Assembly (NCBI RefSeq): GCF_006442815.1
Contig: NZ_VFVL01000006.1
Coordinates: 1 to 64,000 of the forward strand
Source: Mesorhizobium sp. B2-4-3
GTDB lineage: Bacteria; Pseudomonadota; Alphaproteobacteria; Rhizobiales; Rhizobiaceae
Length of the DNA stretch: 64,000 nucleotides
Direction: 5' to 3'
Part shown: positions 1 through 8,399 of the stretch, piece after piece
How the letters are laid out: each line of letters starts with the position of its first letter
How positions within the stretch are numbered: the stretch's first letter is position 1
Translations under genes and position numbers: made by a program
Notes under the pieces: model-generated
What the model saw: only the letters and a program-made list of their open reading frames with translations
Databases searched by the model: none
What the model was told of the DNA's origin: nothing

Positions 1-1
1 G

Positions 2-745
2 GTCAAGGAGAAGCGCCAGGCCGTCATTTCCCATGCGGTCACCAGGGGGCTCGACTCAAAGGTCCGGATGAAAGACTCCGGGATCGGGTGGCTGGGTGAC
101 GTGCCAGAACACTGGGAGGTAAAGCCTCTCAAATTCATGGTTAGTCACGTAGTTGATTGCCTACACACCACGCCGACTTACGAGGGCGAATTGCAGTACC
201 CGGCCATTCGCACAGCGGACATTGAACGCGGAGTCCTACTGCTCGACCAAGCCAGACGAGTATCGGAAAGTGTCTATCAAGAACGTATTCAGCGGCTCAG
301 GCCGGAAGCTGACGATATACTCTACTCAAGGGAGGGGGAAAGATTCGGCATGGCAGCGCTGGTCCCGGCGGGTGTTGATCTGTGTCTAGGGCAACGGATG
401 ATGATGTTCAGGGTCCGTCCTGAAAACAGTCCGGGTTTCGTGATGTGGGCATTGAACAGCGACCCGATCTATCAACAAGTGCTGGAGCGCACCGCAGGGG
501 CTATGGCTCCTCACGCGAACATAGGTGACGTAATCAACTTCCGCGTTCCGTGCCCCAACCGCGACGAGCAGTTAGCCATCTCAGGCTATCTGGATGGCGT
601 AACCAGTCGGCTCGACGAATTGGTCTTGAAGGCGACCGCCGTCATCGAACTGCTCCAAGAGCGCCGCTCGGCCCTTATCTCCGCAGTGGTCACCGGCAAG
701 ATCGATCTGCGGCACTACGCGAATGCCGAAACGGTGGCGGCGTGA
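2..745 (+). CDS. hsdS: Type I restriction-modification specificity subunit HsdS (5' end outside window)
   Basis: The frame is open from the first bases of the window, so the gene begins upstream and about 247 C-terminal residues are seen. HsdS sets the DNA target of a type I restriction-modification complex and binds HsdM and HsdR. The visible part opens with the central conserved spacer helix (KEKRQAVISHAVTRGL) followed by GIGWLGDVPEHWEV, which marks the start of the second target-recognition domain. It closes with the C-terminal conserved helix (QERRSALISAVVTGKID). hsdM is not in the window and presumably lies to the left. A DUF4268 gene and hsdR follow on the same strand. The family call is firm from these repeats; the recognised sequence cannot be read. 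Confidence 0.93.
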   Translation, partial: VKEKRQAVISHAVTRGLDSKVRMKDSGIGWLGDVPEHWEVKPLKFMVSHVVDCLHTTPTYEGELQYPAIRTADIERGVLLLDQARRVSESVYQERIQRLRPEADDILYSREGERFGMAALVPAGVDLCLGQRMMMFRVRPENSPGFVMWALNSDPIYQQVLERTAGAMAPHANIGDVINFRVPCPNRDEQLAISGYLDGVTSRLDELVLKATAVIELLQERRSALISAVVTGKIDLRHYANAETVAA

Positions 746-778
746 GGTTGGCATCGCGCGTCGCGAAGGAGTCCACTT

Positions 779-1885
779 ATGCCGATCTATGAGATCGCAG
801 CCGACAAGTTGCTTGCGGTGACCGAGACCAGCTTCGGCGCTCAGGGCATTTACGAGAGGAAACATATCCAGCGCCTCCTGCGTGACGACATCAAGGTTCT
901 CGACGAACACCTCATGGTCATCGCAGAGGAATTTGGCGAGTGGCTGGACAGTTCCCGGCGGATCGATCTCCTCTGCCTTGATGACGATGCCAACCTCGTC
1001 GTGGTCGAATTGAAGCGCACAGAAGATGGCGGACACATGGAACTGCAGGCCCTGCGCTATGCCGCCATGATTTCAGCCATGACATTCGATCAGTTGGTCG
1101 ACACCCACGCCCGATTCAGAAACCCGGCCCAGCCGGACCTTGAAGGGGCCAAAGGGGCGATCTTGGAGTTTCTCGGCTGGGATGCCGCTGAGGAAGAACA
1201 GTTCGGGCAGGACAGCCGCATCATTCTGGCGTCGGCGGATTTCAGCAAGGAACTGACGACGGCCGTCCTGTGGCTGATCGAGCGCGGCGTCGACATCAGG
1301 TGTGTGCGCCTCAAGCCCTACAGGATGAACAATGGTCCGGTGCTGATCGACATCCAGCAACTGATCCCGCTTCCCGAGACGGCCAGCTATCAGACGCAGA
1401 TCGGCGTGAAGAAGCTGGCGGAGAGAAAGTCCCAGGGTGAGCGCCATGAACTGCGTTACAAGTTCTGGCAGCAGATGCTCGACTATGCGAAGCAACGCAC
1501 GCCGCTCCATGCCGCCCGGAAAGCAACCCGAGAAGGTTGGGTTTCCGGCGGCATCGGCCGCAATGGCTTCTCACTTCAGTATACAGTGCGCAGGGAGGAC
1601 ACTCAGGTCTCCCTATGGATTTCACTTGGCAGTGGAATGCGCGAGAAGAACAAGGCTGCTTTCCATCAGCTCCTGAAGCAGCGAGCAGAGATTGAGGGCG
1701 ACTTCGGCGCGGGACTGGACTGGCAAGAGCTGCCCGAGTCGGATGGATGTCTCATCCGCCATGTCATGCCCGGCGGCTATAAGTCTCCGACTGATCAATG
1801 GCCCGAAATCAACGAGCGTATGACGGATGCGATGATCCGGTTGGACAAGGCGCTTCGCGCGAGGGTTGCTGCGCTGCAGGTCTAG
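779..1885 (+). CDS. DUF4268 protein with PD-(D/E)xK nuclease-like N-terminus
   Basis: The protein has 368 residues and sits between hsdS and hsdR on the same strand, 33 bases after hsdS and 15 before hsdR. Residues about 61-80 read RIDLLCLDDDANLVVVELKR, a restriction-like nuclease core with D63 and E77-x-K79, followed by a helix (MELQALRYAAM). The C-terminal part (about 230-360) fits DUF4268, a domain often met in restriction loci. The role is unknown: it could be an extra nuclease or a DNA-binding helper. The start ATG at 779 begins MPIYEIAADK, which is a natural N-terminus for this fold. The nuclease fold is inferred from motif spacing only. Confidence 0.8.
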   Translation: MPIYEIAADKLLAVTETSFGAQGIYERKHIQRLLRDDIKVLDEHLMVIAEEFGEWLDSSRRIDLLCLDDDANLVVVELKRTEDGGHMELQALRYAAMISAMTFDQLVDTHARFRNPAQPDLEGAKGAILEFLGWDAAEEEQFGQDSRIILASADFSKELTTAVLWLIERGVDIRCVRLKPYRMNNGPVLIDIQQLIPLPETASYQTQIGVKKLAERKSQGERHELRYKFWQQMLDYAKQRTPLHAARKATREGWVSGGIGRNGFSLQYTVRREDTQVSLWISLGSGMREKNKAAFHQLLKQRAEIEGDFGAGLDWQELPESDGCLIRHVMPGGYKSPTDQWPEINERMTDAMIRLDKALRARVAALQV

Positions 1886-1900
1886 GGGGGAACCGGCGAC

Positions 1901-4900
1901 ATGAGCCTGCATAAGGAAATTAGCTTCGAGGCGGAAGTCTGCAGCCACCTTGCCGCGAACGGCTGGCTCTACGCTGCCCACGATGCCGCCGCCTATGATC
2001 GCGCCCGGGCGCTGTTTCCTGCCGATGTCGTGGCATGGGTCCAGGCGAGCCAGCCGAGCGCCTGGGCCGCCCTCACCAAATCCCACGGCGCTGCCGCCGA
2101 GGCCACGTTGCTCGACCGCATCCGCAGGCAGCTCGAGGAACGCGGTACACTCGACGTGATCCGGCATGGCGTCGAGATGATCGGCCTCAAGGCCCCTCTG
2201 GCGCTCGCCCAGTTCAAACCGGCGCTGGCGATGAACGCCGACATCCTTGCCCGCTATCAGGCCAACCGGCTGCGTGTTGTGCGGCAGGTGCGCTACTCGC
2301 TAGCCAATGAGAACGCCATCGATCTGGTGCTGTTCCTCAACGGCCTGCCCGTCGCTACCGTCGAGCTGAAGACCGATTTCACTCAGTCCGTCACCGACGC
2401 GGTCGACCAGTACAAGTTCGACCGTTTGCCGAACCCGAAAGGCCAGGCGCCCGAGCCACTGCTGAGCTTCCCAAGCGGCGCTCTGGTTCACTTCGCGGTC
2501 AGCAATGCCGAAGTCATGATGACGACGAAGCTGGAAGGCCCTGCCACTCGCTTCCTGCCGTTCAACAGAGGCAACGACGGCGGCAAAGGGAACCCGCCCA
2601 ACGCAGCCGGGCACCCGACCGCCTATCTCTGGCAGGACATCTGGCAGCGGGACTCGTGGCTCGAAATCCTCGGGCGCTACATGGTCGCCGAGCGCGACGC
2701 CAAGAAGAAGATCACGGGCACGATCTTCCCCCGCTTTCACCAGCTCGACGCCACGCGCAAGCTGCGGGCTGCTGTTCTCGCCGAGGGTGCTGGCGGCAAA
2801 TACCTGATCCAGCACTCGGCGGGCTCCGGCAAGACCAACTCGATTGCTTGGTCCGCGCACTTCCTCGCCGACCTGCACGACGACCAGCACCGCAAGGTGT
2901 TCGACACCGTGCTGGTAGTGTCCGACCGCAACGTCATCGACACCCAGCTTCAGGAAGCTATCTTCAACTTCGAGCGCACGACCGGCGTCGTCGCCACCAT
3001 CAAGAGCGACAGCGGCGCCAAGAGCAGCCAACTGGCAGAGGCCTTGGCGGGCGGCAAGAAGATCGTCGTCTGCACCATCCAGACCTTTCCCTTCGCCCTT
3101 CAGGCCGTCAGGGAACTCGCGGCATCGCAAGGCAAGCGCTTCGCTGTCATTGCCGACGAGGCGCATTCGAGCCAGACCGGAGAGGCTGCAGCCAAGCTGA
3201 AGGCCGTGCTGTCCCCCGAGGAACTCGCCGAACTGGGTGATGGCGGAGAAGTCAGCTCCGAGGACATCCTGGCAGCGCAGATGGCGGCACGGGCAAGCGA
3301 CCAGGGCATCACCTACGTTGCCTTCACCGCCACGCCCAAGGCCAAGACGCTGGAGTTGTTCGGTCGTCGCCCGCATCCCGATCAGCCAGCCAGCGAGACG
3401 AATCTGCCAGCGGCCTTCCACGTTTATTCGATGCGACAGGCCATCGAGGAGGGTTTCATCCTCGACGTGCTGCGGAACTATACCCCCTACAGCCTCGCCT
3501 TCAAGCTTGCCCACGACGGCAAGGAGATGGACGACACCGAGGTCGAGCGCAGCGCTGCGGTAAAATCCCTGATGCGCTGGGTGCGGTTGCACGACTACAA
3601 CATCAGCCAGAAGGTGCAGGTGGTGGTCGAGCATTACCGCTCGCTGGTGCAGCCGCTGCTCGACGGCAGGGCCAAGGCGATGGTCGTGGTCGGCAGCCGT
3701 GTCGAGGCCGTGCGCTGGCAGCTCGCCATCAACAAATACATCAAGGAGAAGGGCTACAAGCTCGGCACGCTGGTGGCGTTCTCGGGCGAGGTCAACGACC
3801 CGACAAGCGGACCCGACCCCTTCAGCGAAACCAGCAAGGAGCTGAACCCCGACCTGAACGGACGCGACATCCGCGAGGCGTTCAAGCTGCCCGAGTATCA
3901 CGTCCTGCTGGTGGCCAACAAATTCCAGACCGGATTCGATCAGCCGCTGCTGTGCGGCATGTATGTCGACAGGCGGCTGGCGGGCATCCAGGCCGTGCAG
4001 ACGCTTTCACGCCTCAACCGCGCCCATCCCGGCAAGGACACCACCTACATCCTCGACTTCGTCAACTCCAGCGACGACATCCTAAAGGCATTCCAGACCT
4101 ACTACCAGACGGCTTCGCTGGAAAACGTGACCGACCCCAACCTAGTCTTCGATTTGCGGGCCAAGCTGGACGCCCTCGGGCACTACGACGAGTTCGAGGT
4201 GGAGCGAGTGGTGAAGGTCGAGCTGGACCCGGCGTCGAAACAGGGCGACCTGGTGGCCGCCATCGCGCCCGTCGCCGACCGGCTCTTGCGCTCCTACAGG
4301 GACGCTCAGGAGCGCTTGCGCGTCGCGCGGTCGAAGGATGACATCAAGGCAGCCAAGGACGCTCAGGACACGATGGACGCCCTGCTGCTGTTCCGCAACG
4401 ACATGGGCGCTTTCGTGCGCCTTTATGCGTTCCTGTCGCAGATATTCGACTACGGCAACACGGCAATAGAAAGCCGCCACATCTTCTTCCGCCGCCTCAT
4501 TCCCCCGCTGGAGTTTGGGCGCGAGCGGCAGGAGATCGACGTTTCAGGTCTGGTGCTGACCCACCATAAGCTCGCCGATAAGGGCAAGCGGACCCTGGCG
4601 CTGGGAGGCTTCAGCGAGCCGCTGCAGCCGATCTATGATGCTGGGTCCGGATCGGTGCAGGAGAAGCAGAAGGCACTGCTGGCAGAGATTGTCGCCAAGC
4701 TGAATGACCTGTTCCAAGGCGAGGTGACGGATGACGACCAACTCATCTACGTCAACAACGTCATCAAGGGGAAGCTGCTGGAGTCCGAAACGCTTGCCCA
4801 GCAGGCCGCCAACAATACCAAGGAGCAGTTCGCCAACTCGCCCGATCTCTCCAAGGCGATCCTCGACGCCATCATCGACGCCTTCGAGGCACACACGACG

Positions 4901-5011
4901 ATGAGCAAACAGGCGCTGGACTCGGCCAAAATCCGCGAGGGCCTCAAGGATGTCCTTCTAGGACCGGGGCAGCTCTGGGAAGATCTGAGAAACAAGGAAC
5001 CGACAACCTGA
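1901..5011 (+). CDS. hsdR: Type I restriction enzyme subunit R (HsdR)
   Basis: The protein has 1036 residues, the usual size for HsdR, the ATP-driven translocase and nuclease of type I systems. The N-terminal nuclease core shows D141 and E155-x-K157 in DLVLFLNGLPVATVELK. The helicase motor has Walker A GSGKT at 308-312, DEAH at 419-422, and motif III-like TYVAFTATPKAKTLELFG. Motif VI-like QTLSRLNRAHPGKDTTYILDF follows near residue 695 in shortened form. The start follows a strong GGGGGGAA ribosome site. All parts needed for activity appear intact. It forms an operon with hsdS and the DUF4268 gene on the integrated element. Confidence 0.95.
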   Translation: MSLHKEISFEAEVCSHLAANGWLYAAHDAAAYDRARALFPADVVAWVQASQPSAWAALTKSHGAAAEATLLDRIRRQLEERGTLDVIRHGVEMIGLKAPLALAQFKPALAMNADILARYQANRLRVVRQVRYSLANENAIDLVLFLNGLPVATVELKTDFTQSVTDAVDQYKFDRLPNPKGQAPEPLLSFPSGALVHFAVSNAEVMMTTKLEGPATRFLPFNRGNDGGKGNPPNAAGHPTAYLWQDIWQRDSWLEILGRYMVAERDAKKKITGTIFPRFHQLDATRKLRAAVLAEGAGGKYLIQHSAGSGKTNSIAWSAHFLADLHDDQHRKVFDTVLVVSDRNVIDTQLQEAIFNFERTTGVVATIKSDSGAKSSQLAEALAGGKKIVVCTIQTFPFALQAVRELAASQGKRFAVIADEAHSSQTGEAAAKLKAVLSPEELAELGDGGEVSSEDILAAQMAARASDQGITYVAFTATPKAKTLELFGRRPHPDQPASETNLPAAFHVYSMRQAIEEGFILDVLRNYTPYSLAFKLAHDGKEMDDTEVERSAAVKSLMRWVRLHDYNISQKVQVVVEHYRSLVQPLLDGRAKAMVVVGSRVEAVRWQLAINKYIKEKGYKLGTLVAFSGEVNDPTSGPDPFSETSKELNPDLNGRDIREAFKLPEYHVLLVANKFQTGFDQPLLCGMYVDRRLAGIQAVQTLSRLNRAHPGKDTTYILDFVNSSDDILKAFQTYYQTASLENVTDPNLVFDLRAKLDALGHYDEFEVERVVKVELDPASKQGDLVAAIAPVADRLLRSYRDAQERLRVARSKDDIKAAKDAQDTMDALLLFRNDMGAFVRLYAFLSQIFDYGNTAIESRHIFFRRLIPPLEFGRERQEIDVSGLVLTHHKLADKGKRTLALGGFSEPLQPIYDAGSGSVQEKQKALLAEIVAKLNDLFQGEVTDDDQLIYVNNVIKGKLLESETLAQQAANNTKEQFANSPDLSKAILDAIIDAFEAHTTMSKQALDSAKIREGLKDVLLGPGQLWEDLRNKEPTT

Positions 5012-5256
5012 ACAAAGGGGAGATTCGTGGCAAAAGGCGAATAATCTGCCCTACACCGCCGATACCAAGCCTCAGCGCGATTTGACGGCAGGGGTACCCA
5101 AGGTAACCAAGACGGCACTGACGTCCTTCTTCCTTGCCCTGAGGCCTGCGTCACGGCCTTGGCCGACTAGGCGACTGCGGATAGCGTAAAGGAGCCCTTC
5201 CGGGCCGCAGCGGAGGAGCAGGGGAGCTGCTCCCCACGATATCGGAGTGTTGAACC

Positions 5257-5571
5257 ATGGGGTTCTTTTGGAACCGCAAGCCACCGCCAGGACCGCCAGG
5301 GCCGCCGATCTGGGAGTACACGACCCTCAGTCAGATGGAGATGATCTACGGGGGTGTCTCTCTCTCCGAGATGGGTCGAGTCGGGTGGGAACTAGTGTGC
5401 ACTGTAGAAAAGGAACTAGTCTTCAAGAGGCCCCTGGCGGAGCATCTCAGGCGGGATGACCTGTGGTTACAGAAGCAAGCAGAGCAGCGCGAAGCCTGGG
5501 CAGCGGAGCGGAGCAGGAAGAAGCCCGTGGACGAGGACGATGATCTTCACGGGACTCCTGGGCATTCCTGA
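5257..5571 (+). CDS. Small hypothetical protein, DUF4177-like
   Basis: This 104-residue protein starts MGFFWNRKPPPGPPGPPIWEY. The proline-rich head is followed by a short domain, about 20-60, with WEYTTL and LSEMGRVGWELVCTVE. That pattern, a strand then 'Met-Gly-x-x-Gly-Trp-Glu-Leu-Val', is common in DUF4177-type proteins. The C-terminus (about 60-104) is charged and helical. GGAG lies nine bases before the ATG. It stands alone, 245 bases after hsdR, on the same strand. No function can be given; the DUF4177 link is by eye. Confidence 0.6.
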   Translation: MGFFWNRKPPPGPPGPPIWEYTTLSQMEMIYGGVSLSEMGRVGWELVCTVEKELVFKRPLAEHLRRDDLWLQKQAEQREAWAAERSRKKPVDEDDDLHGTPGHS

Positions 5572-5715
5572 CAAGCGGTAGGAAACCGATCCGCCTAGGA
5601 CCTATACGTGCCGAACTGGCTCCGGTGAACCGTCATCTACCCGTTGTGCTGTTTCCCAGCGCCGTCGCGGGCATCGGCTTCAACGAGCATCCTTCCATTG
5701 CTCCCCTACGGCCAC

Positions 5716-5988
5716 TCACTCCATGTCCGGCACGTCACCACCTACAAAGAGTGTCGTCGGGTCACCGTACTCGCCCATCGCCGGGTTCGCTTCCCGCGAC
5801 CACGCGATGGCCCCCGCGTGCTTCCCCGCCAGAGCCTTCGCGGTCCTTATCGCCCGGTCTTCGCTTTGCTGCTCGGTTGGGCCGTAGACAGGCTGAAGGT
5901 CGCCACTCTCGTCGCGGTCGAAGGCGGTGACCACGATCAGCTTCGGGGTCTGCCTCTGCGGGAGAATGCTCTCGGCCACATTGCTCAC
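5716..5988 (-). CDS. Hypothetical protein (90 aa)
   Basis: The gene starts with GTG at 5988 in a GTGA overlap with the stop of the upstream broken gene, the usual sign of translational coupling. The protein (MSNVAESILPQRQTPKLIVV onward) has a strand-rich N-terminal half and a C-terminal part with AIRTAKALAGKHAGAIAWSR. That pattern is reminiscent of small unknown proteins in rhizobial mobile elements. It forms a three-gene minus-strand set with the genes ending at 5985 and 6206. No function is known. Confidence 0.6.
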   Translation of the reverse strand: MSNVAESILPQRQTPKLIVVTAFDRDESGDLQPVYGPTEQQSEDRAIRTAKALAGKHAGAIAWSREANPAMGEYGDPTTLFVGGDVPDME

Positions 5989-6196
5989 GCAACGGTCGGA
6001 TGCGTTTCGTCAAAGCTGATAGAGACCAGCCCCGGATATCGGTGGGCGATGGCGAGTATCTGGGTCTCAAGCTCGCAGTTGTAGGCCATGAGCGCCTCCA
6101 CGGCATCCACAGGGTCTCATACTTCGCGATGAGCTTTTGGGCCTCCGAGTGCAGGTCGGCTTTGGTGGTGGGATCGAGGTTGTAGGTGCCCATCAT
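5985..6196 (-). pseudogene. Small hypothetical gene broken by a one-base frameshift
   Basis: From ATG 6196 (or 6193) the frame reads MMGTYNLDPTTKADLHSEAQ and then runs through KYETL into a low-complexity arginine/serine frame that looks non-coding. Moving one base near 6088-6092 gives a sensible continuation, VDAVEALMAYNCELETQILA, ending TGA at 5985-5987 in a GTGA overlap with the next gene. The intact product would be about 70 residues. Either one base has been lost or there is a sequence error. An alternative is a short separate gene from the GTG at the shift point. Confidence 0.5.
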
Positions 6197-6205
6197 TCTG
6201 CTCTC

Positions 6206-6397
6206 TCAGCCTACCAACCGGCGAGAACGCGATGACGGCCCGGTGGCGGCATCAAGCTTCTCCTGAAGGTGGCCGTTGAGCACGATCATTTCCTTGAGCG
6301 CCTGCATCACGTCGCCCTTGTGGGTGGCAACGAACTTCTCCGCGACGGCTTGGAGGGCAGCCTCTTGGCGGCTGTCGAGCCTGACAATGTGGTCCAT
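6206..6397 (-). CDS. Small hypothetical helical protein (63 aa)
   Basis: The protein starts MDHIVRLDSRQEAALQAVAE and is mostly helical and charged (KGDVMQALKEMIVLNGHLQE), like a small DNA-associated or regulatory protein. A clear AGGAGA site sits about eight bases before the ATG, which supports a real gene despite its size. It heads the minus-strand trio that continues with the broken gene at 5985-6196. The function is unknown. Confidence 0.6.
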   Translation of the reverse strand: MDHIVRLDSRQEAALQAVAEKFVATHKGDVMQALKEMIVLNGHLQEKLDAATGPSSRSRRLVG

Positions 6398-6500
6398 TTC
6401 GCTGTCTCCTAATGGTCCATAATGACAGTGAACAAAAAGGGAACAAAAATGTCAATGGGCGAATTGACTCTTAGAGGAATAGCTTCCTATCGGTTTGGCC

Positions 6501-6815
6501 ATGCCGGAGCCCAGCAGCCGAACCCGACGCGTCGTCCAGACACTAAGCCGTGCCCATGACATCGGGCAGCTAATCCGCGTCCGCTGCATCAACTGCAACA
6601 TCACGCGCCACTATCTGCCGGGTGACCTTCTCAAGCTCGTGGAAGACATTCCGTTCTGGGATGTCGAGCGGCACATGCGGTGTGAGCGATGCAAGCGGCG
6701 GGAGTTTGATGTGGACATCCTGCTCCCCAGCGCCGCCCAGGGTGTGAAGATACGCGTGAGGCGGCTTGTGGGGGTGCGTATGGTCCGGCGAGTGATCTGG
6801 AAGGATGAGGTCTGA
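6501..6815 (+). CDS. Hypothetical protein with two CxxC pairs (zinc ribbon-like)
   Basis: The chosen start is ATG 6501 (MPEPSSRTRRVVQTLSRAHD); a TTG at 6495 is in frame but less likely. Two cysteine pairs, in IRVRCINCNITRHY and HMRCERCKRREFD, are about 33 residues apart and could bind one zinc ion. The C-terminus is basic (VKIRVRRLVGVRMVRRVIW). The layout suggests a small nucleic-acid-binding protein, but this is inference. It is divergent from the minus-strand trio at 5716-6397 and convergent with the gene ending at 6830. Confidence 0.65.
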   Translation: MPEPSSRTRRVVQTLSRAHDIGQLIRVRCINCNITRHYLPGDLLKLVEDIPFWDVERHMRCERCKRREFDVDILLPSAAQGVKIRVRRLVGVRMVRRVIWKDEV

Positions 6816-6829
6816 CTGGAAAGGATGCG

Positions 6830-7390
6830 CTAGTCCTTGGTGCTTATGGTGTAGGTGACCGAAGAACTTGAAGTGGTGTTGGACCCCACGACTTGCGGCA
6901 GGCTACTTGCACTCGGCGGTCCTTGGGTGGTTTGGACTAACAACGCGCCCGGGTCGGGCGGGGTGGCAGCCTCTTCGTTCCAAACATTGCTGTAGGGCTC
7001 CTTAAGGGCCTTGGCGAACGCGCTGATCTTCTCTTCGATCCACCGCGCCACCCTGCCCGCGTCGCTCAGCGTAACTTTCATCTCGTTCTCTGAGAAGCGG
7101 TTCTTGGTCAGGTGCATAACCTGTTCATTCATCCGATTAATTGTCCCGCTCATGTCTGTTTTCTTGGCAGCCGCAACGCCGAAATGCTTTGCCATAAAAT
7201 TCCGGCTATCGCCGCCGTCCGTAAGAAACTCATATAGCGACCGTGCGTGCACCGCGAACGATTCAAAATGGGCATTCCAAGACAGCGGATTGATCACTGT
7301 CTTGAGCACGCCGAAGGTATACCTAAGCATCAACACCTCATAAGTGAGGTGCTCCTTAAGATATGAAATTCGATCAGATTCATTAGACAT
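6830..7390 (-). CDS. Hypothetical helical protein (186 aa)
   Basis: The ATG at 7390 gives MSNESDRISYLKEHLTYEVL; an upstream in-frame start at 7408 is possible. Residues 1-130 are predicted largely helical, with FAVHARSLYEFLTDGGDSRN resembling helical proteins of the HEPN type seen in defence islands. The match is by feel and no catalytic RxxxxH pair is evident. The C-terminal 50 residues are rich in Ser, Thr and Pro and look disordered. It lies next to the SRAP gene on the same strand, with a 27-base gap. The function is unknown. Confidence 0.6.
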   Translation of the reverse strand: MSNESDRISYLKEHLTYEVLMLRYTFGVLKTVINPLSWNAHFESFAVHARSLYEFLTDGGDSRNFMAKHFGVAAAKKTDMSGTINRMNEQVMHLTKNRFSENEMKVTLSDAGRVARWIEEKISAFAKALKEPYSNVWNEEAATPPDPGALLVQTTQGPPSASSLPQVVGSNTTSSSSVTYTISTKD

Positions 7391-7417
7391 GGCACGAACC
7401 CTCGGCAACTTGCCGCG

Positions 7418-8122
7418 TTAGAACAGCGATCCTTGAGCCGGGTCCTGTTGCGGGAACTTAATCTGCGTATTGGGTTTCTCGACAATCATCAAGGCATCGT
7501 CTGGGGCCGTCCGCTGCATGTGCCGCGCGTCGGACCATGGGGCCGTGAGCCAGGTCTCCACCTCTTCCTTGGTGGTCAGGATCACCGGCATGGCCTTATC
7601 GTGGATCGGCGCAATGAGAGCGTTGGGCTTGGTCGTGAGGAAGCCGTAAAGCTCAAAGTCGCCCGGCCCGTCCTTGACCCTGCGGACACCCTGCCAGCGC
7701 GTCCAGAAACCAGCGAAGAAGAACAGCGGCCGGTCCTCGCTACGGGCAAACCAGTAGTTCCGCTGAATGCCGGTCTCGGGGTCCTTGTCGTTCGGCTTGG
7801 GGCTCGGCTCCGCGAAGCTCGTCACGGGCACCACGCAGCGGTTCTCCACGCCAACGTATTGCTGCCAGTGACCATACTGCGGGCTGCGGATGTTGGTCGT
7901 CCCGTAGTCCGCCTTGCCTTTCACCCGCCCTGCCGGCGTAGGCATGCCCCACAGCAGCCTGGCAAGCTCACGCTGGCCATCGGGCGCGTTCCGCACCACG
8001 GGGCCCGGCATGTTGGGATAGACATCAAGCGAGTCCTCAAGGTTGCCCATGATATCCCGCATGGCGCGGGTCCACTCGCGGATGGCGTCCTGGCTGGTGG
8101 TGATATTGTAGAGGTTGCACAT
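7418..8122 (-). CDS. SOS response-associated peptidase family protein (SRAP, YedK/HMCES-like)
   Basis: Starting at ATG 8122 the protein is 234 residues and begins MCNLYNITTS, so Cys2 becomes the N-terminal residue after Met removal. SRAP proteins use it to cross-link to abasic sites in single-stranded DNA and so protect them. Other family residues are visible: the Asn in TTNIRSPQ, the Glu in RCVVPVTSFAEPSPK, and the His in IHDKAMPVILT. Longer upstream starts would bury Cys2 and are rejected. SRAP genes are common on mobile elements. Its place beside a restriction system suggests a repair or defence-related role, which is inference. Confidence 0.9.
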   Translation of the reverse strand: MCNLYNITTSQDAIREWTRAMRDIMGNLEDSLDVYPNMPGPVVRNAPDGQRELARLLWGMPTPAGRVKGKADYGTTNIRSPQYGHWQQYVGVENRCVVPVTSFAEPSPKPNDKDPETGIQRNYWFARSEDRPLFFFAGFWTRWQGVRRVKDGPGDFELYGFLTTKPNALIAPIHDKAMPVILTTKEEVETWLTAPWSDARHMQRTAPDDALMIVEKPNTQIKFPQQDPAQGSLF

Positions 8123-8399
8123 GCCGGCCAGTGTGCCCCAAGTCGCCTCGCGAGAGCAACGCGGGCCTGGAGGAGCCTTGGGTAGCAGCACCAGGGACCT
8201 CTTCGGGTCTGCTCCCCAGGCCTATCTGGGAAGGGAACGAGGCCCCAGCCCCCATCACCCCAGGCCATCAAGCGGCGATCACTCGCTGTCGAACATCACG
8301 GGGAAGCCGCCAGTCACCCCCGTAAATTCGAGCGCTCGCACGAGCTATCCTCGCAGCTTTTCTAGTGTTATTGGTTGGTCAACGTGGGGGAGGGAATAA

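Noticed and set aside
2300..3901. Long minus-strand open frame of 533 codons
   Set aside because: It lies fully inside hsdR, has no ribosome site or known domain, and results from high GC in the codon-third positions of hsdR.
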